This document shows, piece after piece, positions 57,188-64,000 of a DNA stretch of 64,000 nucleotides; position 1 is the stretch's first letter; each line of letters starts with the position of its first letter. Origin of the DNA: Takakia lepidozioides (Eukaryota > Streptophyta > Takakiopsida > Takakiales > Takakiaceae); contig CM060734.1 of the NCBI GenBank assembly GCA_030704615.1, forward strand, positions 6,138,001 to 6,202,000. Direction: 5' to 3'. The notes beneath the pieces were generated by a model. It did not search any database, had not been told where the DNA came from, and worked only from the letters and a program-made list of their open reading frames with translations. Position numbers and translations under genes: made by a program.

Positions 57188-59992
57188 TCAGGGCTCGTCA
57201 TAAGGCCTGGCCTCCCGCGCACTATAATGCTTGAACAACCCTGTGAAAGTTGGGGCTGGAGTCCCTGTAGGGGCTCTACAAATCATAGATGTGCACTTCA
57301 CAAAGGACGTTGCCCTGATAGAGGAACATTTTACTTTTGAGCCTTGCGGAGTTCGTTCCATGTGCCATAGCGCGTCTGCACAATTAGACTCCTGGATGGG
57401 CAACAGGTTTGCCCATTCTTCCCGTGTAGTTGTAGTTGTCGACTTCGTGAACTCTGTCGAAGAAGATTCACCCACAAAGGATGTTGCGTGCACAAAAGTG
57501 GGTGGCACGGGCACATGTGGCACCGAAAAGTTATCTCTATCGTGTCGATGTGAATCGTCGTCCGATCCCGGAGGGGTGTCCAGTTTGTGCTTGCATGAAC
57601 CGAATCTCTCCTCACCTTCCAGATGAGGATGTCTTGATTGCAAAGGTGTTCCCATTGTGCATTTGTTTACAACCTTTGTCATTCTAGCACGATTCTTGCA
57701 TCTATTTGCAGCCCTCAACTACAACCCTGCTCTGTCTGACCCCTTACCAGAACCGCGTCCACGAAGGAAATCCCGGTACCGTGTCTGTTGCGAAAACGCA
57801 CGGACCATGTCATCCGAAGTGACAACGTACAGGTCCCGCCCGTTCTTGCCGGATTGCGCATTCCACATACTATGCACAGTCTCGGATAGATTACAGGAAG
57901 GCATATCCGCTATGTCCTCTAGAGACATATTCTGCACACAATGTTCTTCCCACTAATTATTGTACTTCAAAAGATAATAGCATTGAAGAAAGACACGTCA
58001 ACAAGGGTAATAGCGTAAATTGAACTCATGCAAGCCTCGGAGATTAGGAAGGGACCTTACTCTTGTCATGAACCCCCCCCACTGTTTGTATCTGAAGTGC
58101 CAGAATCCCATCCAGTCGTCAAGTTCTTTGAGGCCATCCTGACTTGCTGCATTGGAGGAGTACCACCATGCCTGAATAGTTTGGTATAAGGAGTTTGCTT
58201 CGATCTCGCTTGTTGCATCTTTATATAGCCGGCAGAGTTTTATGTGTTCCTCCTGCAACTCTGGTTTTATGCAACTCTTGGTGTGCCTTCGGAGGGACTG
58301 CGTCCAATGGAATAGGCAAGTGCGCTCCCTGCCCATCATGGGTATTTTCGGATCACCACTTCCAAAAACAGACCGGACTGCATTTCAATTTGCCTGCGCG
58401 CTGTCGGCCATAAATCCATGAAAGTTCGGATCTGGGACAGTATTGTTTCTCATGACTTTCACAAGGGACTTCCACATTAGGATTTGAGACTCAGTGTCTT
58501 CGGATTGCATGTCACACACTGCAATCGTCATAACTCTTTGGTAAGAAGGATCGTACACATGAGCAGCCATGGTTGTCTAGCCCTTTGAAACACATTTCAC
58601 GTGATCAAACATGAGCCAGGATTTCTGGAGATCGCCACCGGGCTGCATTCTGCGGACCAAGCTAACTCCACTTCCCTCCGCAACTGTGGACATCTTGAAC
58701 AATAACTCTTTCAACGACCCCTGACCAGGAAAGACATTATCTTGAATGAAGTCGTACATGCTTCTCCGCTTCAATTCCAGGATGCTATCCACATAACATG
58801 TGCTCCCTATCCCCATTCTGAGTGCGTTGCGTACATTGGGCGAACTAGGGGTCAAGAAATAGTCCATAACGACGTCCAGTTTTTCGCCGTCCAGTTTCAG
58901 AATGTTCTCTTCCGCTCCTCCTAGAATGTGTTTTTGCAAGAAGCTCTTGCTTGCAGAAAGTGCAATTGCAGATGGCGGTGCATAAGGAGCATTCTCCACC
59001 TCATGCCGTAGAAGTCCCCGAATTGTTTCAAGACTTTCCCGACAATCCCCTTTCGATACGGGGTGGGTATGATTGCTGAGATGAACACAAGCTCGGGTCA
59101 GGCCGCGAAAACGATGGAGCACATAGTACATGCGGGCCTTGCATGTGCCAATGCATGTTGGGGCCGTTTTGCAATATTTGCAAAGCAACGTCGTGTTTTT
59201 AGGAGGTGGGCACCCCACTTCGAATGGGTTATCCGCGCAACCCTCCCATTCTGTCTCGTTTGGTGAACCTCTCAATGATAGGTAGTTGCAGACTTCATTT
59301 CCACAACAGAGGTGCCCAACGCAGACTGATCTACGGAAAGACAAGCCATGAGGGTTGTGTATGTTGGTTGTCTTAGTTCGACACCAAGGGTGTCCGTCGT
59401 GCTTCTTGTCCATCCCTTGCATGAGTCCCACCAAACCTCCACAGGACGTCGGAGGTGGTAGCTCAAAAATCACATCTCCATCAAAGTCTGCGGGAACGTA
59501 TTTTGCTCTTACAATATTAATTGTCCCCCATGCAATTCCACGCACGTCACTTCTGCAGTTTGGCAAGCCTTTTATAGACTGCAACTTTGGAACGACACTG
59601 CCTATTTCCTGCACATCTGGTTCTTGGTGTGTTGGAGGTGGTGGAATCTCGGAGATGTCGTCGTCACCCGAGCTTTCCGAGAGATCGACAAAAGCTGTCG
59701 AAGTGCTGGTGTCCTCTCTTTTGATTGTAGTAGGTGTGAAGGCCAGAGCCACCGAAGCGGCAGTTCTTGGTGTGAGTGTTGAGCCTGCAGACGATAATCG
59801 TTGATCCCCGTGCACGTGATACGTACCTGCTGGAACTCTCCATTGTCTAATATGGTCATCGCACACGAATGGCTCCAGAATCATCATACTGTCAACCCTA
59901 CCGGCGGAGTCGTGCACTTCTTTCTCCACATGCACAGTTCCAGCTTGTAGATCCAAGCTTCTACAGAGGACATCCTCCCCCACGGTTGCCAT
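57188..59992 (-). pseudogene. Mutator-like (MULE) transposase, single frame with transition stops
   Basis: The reading frame stays open from the ATG at 59992 to 57188 (about 935 codons) apart from stop codons, with no frameshift. The N-terminal third is Ser/Thr/Pro-rich. A Cys/His-rich DNA-binding region (CCGNEVC, CKYCKTAPTCIGTCKARMYYV, HLSNHTHPVSKG) at about 59310-59040 resembles WRKY/GCM1-type zinc fingers of MULE transposases. The core has SWLMFDHVK, TIAVCDMQSEDTES, FMADSAQAN (an Asp) and CLFHWTQSLRRHTK (CxxH). Stops: TAG near 58574, TGA near 58383 (expected Trp after QAN), TGA near 58015 and TAG near 57952 and 57716. It is divergent from the ParB-like gene. The family call is moderate; the transposase nature is more secure. 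Confidence 0.65.
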
Positions 59993-60580
59993 CCCATTGG
60001 CGTCAGGCACTTGTTAGGGGGAGCGATTTGTAAGCACAGTAGAATTTTATCAACTCACCTGTGAGAGCCATTCGCAAAGCAGAGAAGAGTACGGGTACAG
60101 TGTCCAACAAAGTGTGGCAGCACTGGAGCAACGATTCGTACATCTGTGGATAGCATCAAACAATATGCTCGAAGGGCCCAGACAGGAATGTCACCGCCGA
60201 TGCACGGCTGGCAGGATGAGCGGTTTTCATTTCACTGTGCAACAGGCCATCTATCCTCATCCATCCACATCACCCAACTGACAAGGTATCCTATGTAACC
60301 ATTAACTGCCTGTATCCAACGGTTTTTTACAGACACCAGCCGTCCAGCCACCCGTTCATTCTATCTTAAGATGTGATGTGTCATCTGAAGATGAAATGCA
60401 ACTAGGATGAAATTGTTTTACCCGTCAAGATATCGAATGAGTAGGGGATGTGGAGAAGACACCACCACTGAAGTGAGAACCAAAAATTCCACTTGTGTAC
60501 GGTTGATGATAGTAGGCGCGTACGCCAATCATACACAACCTTATTTTAGCGCGACTCTGAACCGCCCAGGGACGACATGT
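59993..60580. promoter_or_regulatory. Divergent intergenic region between the MULE and ParB-like genes
   Basis: No supported coding sequence. It should hold the promoters or first exons of both genes. The codons just upstream of 59992 remain in frame as far as CAAG, a possible splice acceptor, so the transposase may have an upstream exon. No convincing TATA box was seen. Confidence 0.4.
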
Positions 60581-60581
60581 C

Positions 60582-63500
60582 TTGCATGCAGATGCTCCAT
60601 GCCACCCCGCCGCTTCTCCACGAAGCTGGCATCTTGGCGTTGTAGGGGCGGCGGAGAGGCAAGTGCACTCCCTCTTTCTCGCACCACTTTTTTCCTCGCT
60701 AGCTGCAATCCTGGATCCTGTCGATAGTGAGACTCCCTCTCGAGCTAAAAGAAGGTGCCGACGAACTCTGTACTTCACATCTAACAAACAAAGGTTGCGG
60801 GCGAAGGAGAGAATGAAAAAGATCCGAAGGGAACTCGTGTTGGGGGAGGACACCAGGGAGGGAGAGGCCGGAGGAGAGGGAGAGGCAGAGGCTGGAGAGG
60901 GAGAGGCCGGAGGAGCAGTTGCGCGGCAGTCTCTAGAAGGTTTAGCCGCGGTGCAGGAGGAGCCCAGCGAGCTACAACCTTTTGAGGGCGGAGAGGAGGA
61001 CGACTGGACCCGCCTCCAACAACAGTCTCAAGTAGTCCGCATAATGGAAGAGACACCAGCGGACGAAGTTCGTGGTTTTGTCACCCACCAGCCCGATCTT
61101 CTAGGACCTGTCCTCCCACACGAAGTGAAGTAGACGAGTCAGGCGGGAGATGCATCTTCGAGCGCTACGAAGAAGCAAGCCGAGGTATGTTTGTTGTTCC
61201 ATTTGCCTTTGTTTTTCAACGACAGTAGTGATTCTGTCTATTTGTTAGATCCCAATCAACCTTGCGTCAACGCAAGGTTGATTTGCTGGAATGCCCGAGT
61301 CGTGAATGACGGACAATAAGATGGTTCTCTTGTGCAACCCCTCAATCAACCTTGCGTCAACGCAAGGTTGATTCAGGTGACAGATACAAACATCCGAAAC
61401 GAACTCTTGTGGCATTGAAGCAACATCCACGGCGGTTTTGGGCAGACCTTGCACAACCTTGCGTTGCCGCACCCCTCAATGGAGTGCCCTTTGAATGATT
61501 GTCACCCGGTACTGAAGCCCGCAAAACAACCTTGCGTTGATGCAAGGTTGTTTGGAAGTCATGTCAAATGCCTGTTTTTGCTGCCGTTCCCACACTTGCA
61601 TGCCCCAAAATCAACCTTGCGTCAATGCAAGGTTGATTTCAGCCCGACTTGAGTGTCGTTGTTCTACTTTTTTTGATCGTTTGAAGCTCACAGAATAACC
61701 TTGCGTCAATTTCTCTCTTTGCCTTCACTCCCACCGTTGCAAGCCCCACAAACAACCTTGCGTCAACGCAAGGTTGATTTGGGCCACAGTCCAGTGTCGT
61801 TTTGATCTATTTTTTTGGACGTTTGAAGCTCACAAAACAACCTTGCGTTGACGCAAGGTAGTTTGGAAGTCCTCTCAACGTCTGTCTTTGCCTCCATTTC
61901 CACCATTGCAAGCCCCACAAACAACCTTGCGTCAACGCAAGGTTGATTTGGGCTGCAGTCCAGTGTCGTTTTGATTTACTTTTTTGAACATTTGAAGATC
62001 ACCAAACAACCTTGCGTTGACGCAAGGTAGTTTGGGAGTCCTGTCAACATCTCTCTTTGCCTCCATTCCCACCGTTGCAAGCCCCACAAACAACCTTACG
62101 TCAACGCAAGGTTGATTTGGGCTACAGTCCAGTGTCGTTTTGATCTATTTTTTTGAACGTTTGAAACTCACAAAACAACCTTGCGTTGATGCAAAGTAGT
62201 TTGGGAGTCCTGTCAATGTCTCTCTTTGCCTCCATTCCCACCGTTGCAAGTCCACAAAACAACCTTGTGTCAACGCAAGGTTGATTTGGGCTTCAGTCCA
62301 CTGTCGTTTTGATTTGTCGCAAGGTTGTTTTGGGCCATGCCGCTGCATGTTTTACTGTCATTTTGTTTAATATCAGACTTCGTGACTGATAAATCTTCCA
62401 GTTTTAGCAGAGGAAAAGGAAAAGGAAAGACCCTGTCAGAGACGGAGCAGAGGCAGAGTATGAAGATGATGAAGATTGCGTTGACGAACATTACGCAGAC
62501 AAAGCAGAGGCTGTTATCGGGGGACAGAAGGTGAATTCTTCGAAGGTAATCCTGTCAATGGAAATTCCTGGTGGAGATCTCCTTATCCCACTGTGCAGAA
62601 TGATATCAATGCCCGCTGTCCGGCCAGCACTCAGAAACGACATAAGGAAACTCAAAAATGATTTTGTGCATAGGTAGGTGAAGGGTTCTGCGGTGTTCTA
62701 TGTTTCCACAACTGACACGGAGGGAGAAGAGTGCCCTGTATCAGAAGAGATTGAGCAAAGTTGGGATCCATGTTGGCGTGAAGTAAACAGGGAGTTCGAG
62801 GCCAAACTATCCAAGAAGGCTTCCACGAAAGTTTTCATGGGGAAGATGTTTTTTGTATGGGATGGCAATCACCGCTTGCTTGCCTGGATGGACTACATAT
62901 CCGAATTGCACTCTGACGAAAAGGATTGGCACTAGAGCGTTCATTCTATGGTCCTAGATCACAAAGGACGAATCACACAGTTGTTGACTGCCATGCACGA
63001 CATCAACAAGTAAGTTTTCCGAAGTTGTTATGCATTATGTGATTGCCATGCACTATTTGTGGTTGTTTTCTTCTTAAATGGCAAAGTGACTGTTCAATGC
63101 AGATCAAATGAAACCTCCCACATAACAACCAACCTCTGCCACACCCTTTTCCGGGTCCAGAAGATTGGTATGATGCTACTGGAATCGTTTGCAAACGTGT
63201 TGAGTCCAAGTCAAATGAAGAGATGCAGGGAGAAGAAGCTTGTCACCTGGTATAGCCTGACAAGAGAGGCATTTCTTGACTACACGTACACGGTAAAGAA
63301 ACCGAAACCGAATTCAAATCCAGGCTAGTTTGTTCCCTCTATTCAATGGATGTGAATTTAAGGATCCTACATTTTGGATTGTTTGCAGCAAGAGATAGCG
63401 GAGACAAACTTGAAGGCGAAGGCCGAATACTACGCCACTCACGCAGAGGAGGAGAGGTCTGCTGTAGGGGTGGCGGAAGCAATCAGGTTTGAGATGGATA

Positions 63501-64000
63501 ACCACAGAAAGAACCTGCTGAGTGCATTTGACAAACAAATCCGCATTGCAGATCCAGGTCTCGGCTCAGAGTTCCTGGAGTAGGTGAAAGTGCACTACAA
63601 CAAGTATGGAACTAAACCCAAAATGACTCAAGAGAAACTGCATCGCCTGTCCATTTCAATGGTGGACACCGCAACCAAAATCAGATGGTTGGAGATTTGG
63701 AACTTGGATCCTCTGGTGAAGGACACGTATGGGTTTCCAAGAACAGAGAAAGACCCCAAAACCAATGTGATAAAAGTGGTGAGCGACCACTCCTTCGACC
63801 AATGGCTTCACAAAGCTACATTCTGGAGCCAGGTGAGAGAAACAACCGATTCATTATGGCAGTTTGTATTTTTCCAGTAATTTCGTGTTGTTTGCCTCCG
63901 TAGCCTCACATTCACCTTGTTGGGGCAGCTGGAGAAGCGTGCTATGGCAGCACTGGGAGAGTCCTTGACTGACTACAAAATCACCATGACAACACCCAGA
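60582..64000 (+). pseudogene. ParB-like domain gene with introns, runs off the window
   Basis: Exon 1 (start at 60582 or 60813) encodes a basic then Glu/Gly-rich segment and ends at a donor GAG/GTATGT (61184). Exon 2 (about 62410-63008) reads EYEDDEDCVDEHYADKAE, IPGGDLLIPLC and FMGKMFFVWDGNHRLLAWMD; DGNHR fits the central ParB/sulfiredoxin-fold motif. Donor AA/GTAAGT at 63009 joins acceptor GCAG/ATCAAATG (63101) and restores a Lys codon. Further exons start at 63390 (CAG/CAAGAG) and end at 63831 (CAG/GTGAGA); another begins near 63929. TAGs at about 61131, 62676, 62932 and 63581 all sit where CAG would fit. The function is unknown; ParB-like folds bind nucleotides and DNA. Confidence 0.55.
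61255..62335. repeat. Hairpin array 3: CAACCTTGCG...CGCAAGGTTG units in an intron
   Basis: About 13 near-perfect palindromes (CAACCTTGCGTC then AACGCAAGGTTG, or the variant GTTGACGCAAGGTAG) lie at about 82-bp spacing. From 61751 a higher-order unit of about 168 bp holds two hairpins plus spacers CAGTCCAGTGTCGTTTTGAT and TCTTTGCCTCCATTCCCACC. Hairpins start near 61261, 61348, 61528, 61612, 61753, 61839, 61921, 62007, 62091, 62175 and 62259. The array lies within intron 1 of the ParB-like gene. Stems are unrelated to the GCGACC arrays. Confidence 0.92.

Noticed and set aside
57188-63831. Stop-codon reassignment or organelle-type RNA editing as the explanation for in-frame TAG/TGA
   Set aside because: TGA occurs where Trp is expected, which U-to-C editing cannot restore, and ordinary stops end other frames. 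Cytosine deamination explains the pattern more simply.

Overview
This window looks like nuclear DNA of a land plant with a large, transposon-rich genome. The evidence is spliceosomal introns, plant-type PPR repeats, fragments of plant organellar single-stranded DNA-binding (OSB) genes, CACTA and hAT transposons, a Ty3/gypsy retrotransposon and tRNA-headed SINEs. A fern or other non-seed plant fits best, but the clade is a low-confidence inference. No intact cellular housekeeping gene was found; almost everything is mobile DNA, captured gene fragments or satellite-like repeats.

The most interesting structure is present twice: on the minus strand at about 1.2-8.9 kb and on the plus strand at about 25.4-39.4 kb. 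Each copy has a hAT-type transposase gene (BED-like zinc finger, DUF659-like core, hAT dimerisation region) followed in the same direction by a second gene for a RING-H2 zinc-finger protein. Each gene is preceded by an array of short hairpins, then a TATA box 50-95 bp past the array, then a start codon 290-370 bp further on. Hairpin stems are GCGACCACC/GGTGGTCGC in copy 1 and GCGACCGCC/GGCGGTCGC in copy 2. They match across both arrays of one element but differ between elements. I read this as a two-gene hAT-like transposon family. In copy 2 the RING gene is split by a CACTA element (32868-37644) with matching termini and a 3-bp target duplication; that element carries a SINE and many OSB and PPR fragments.

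From 9 to 25 kb there are tandem repeats, OSB fragments, a PPR tandem array interrupted by a small hAT-like MITE, a LINE reverse-transcriptase fragment, degenerate hairpin clusters and an unidentified decayed ORF. From 39.4 to 43.1 kb there are 120-bp tandem repeats, inverted duplications of a peptide related to the RING gene, a 136-bp foldback and a decayed protein-kinase gene.

From 43.7 to 56.9 kb two 2.6-kb direct repeats flank a decayed Ty3/gypsy element (gag, protease, RT, RNase H, integrase). From 57.2 kb to the right edge lies a divergent pair: a Mutator-like transposase gene (minus) and an intron-containing gene with a ParB-like motif (plus). A second, unrelated hairpin array (CAACCTTGCG stems) lies in the first intron of the latter. 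Most premature stops in this pair are transitions at probable Trp or Gln codons with the frame kept, suggesting cytosine deamination of silenced DNA.
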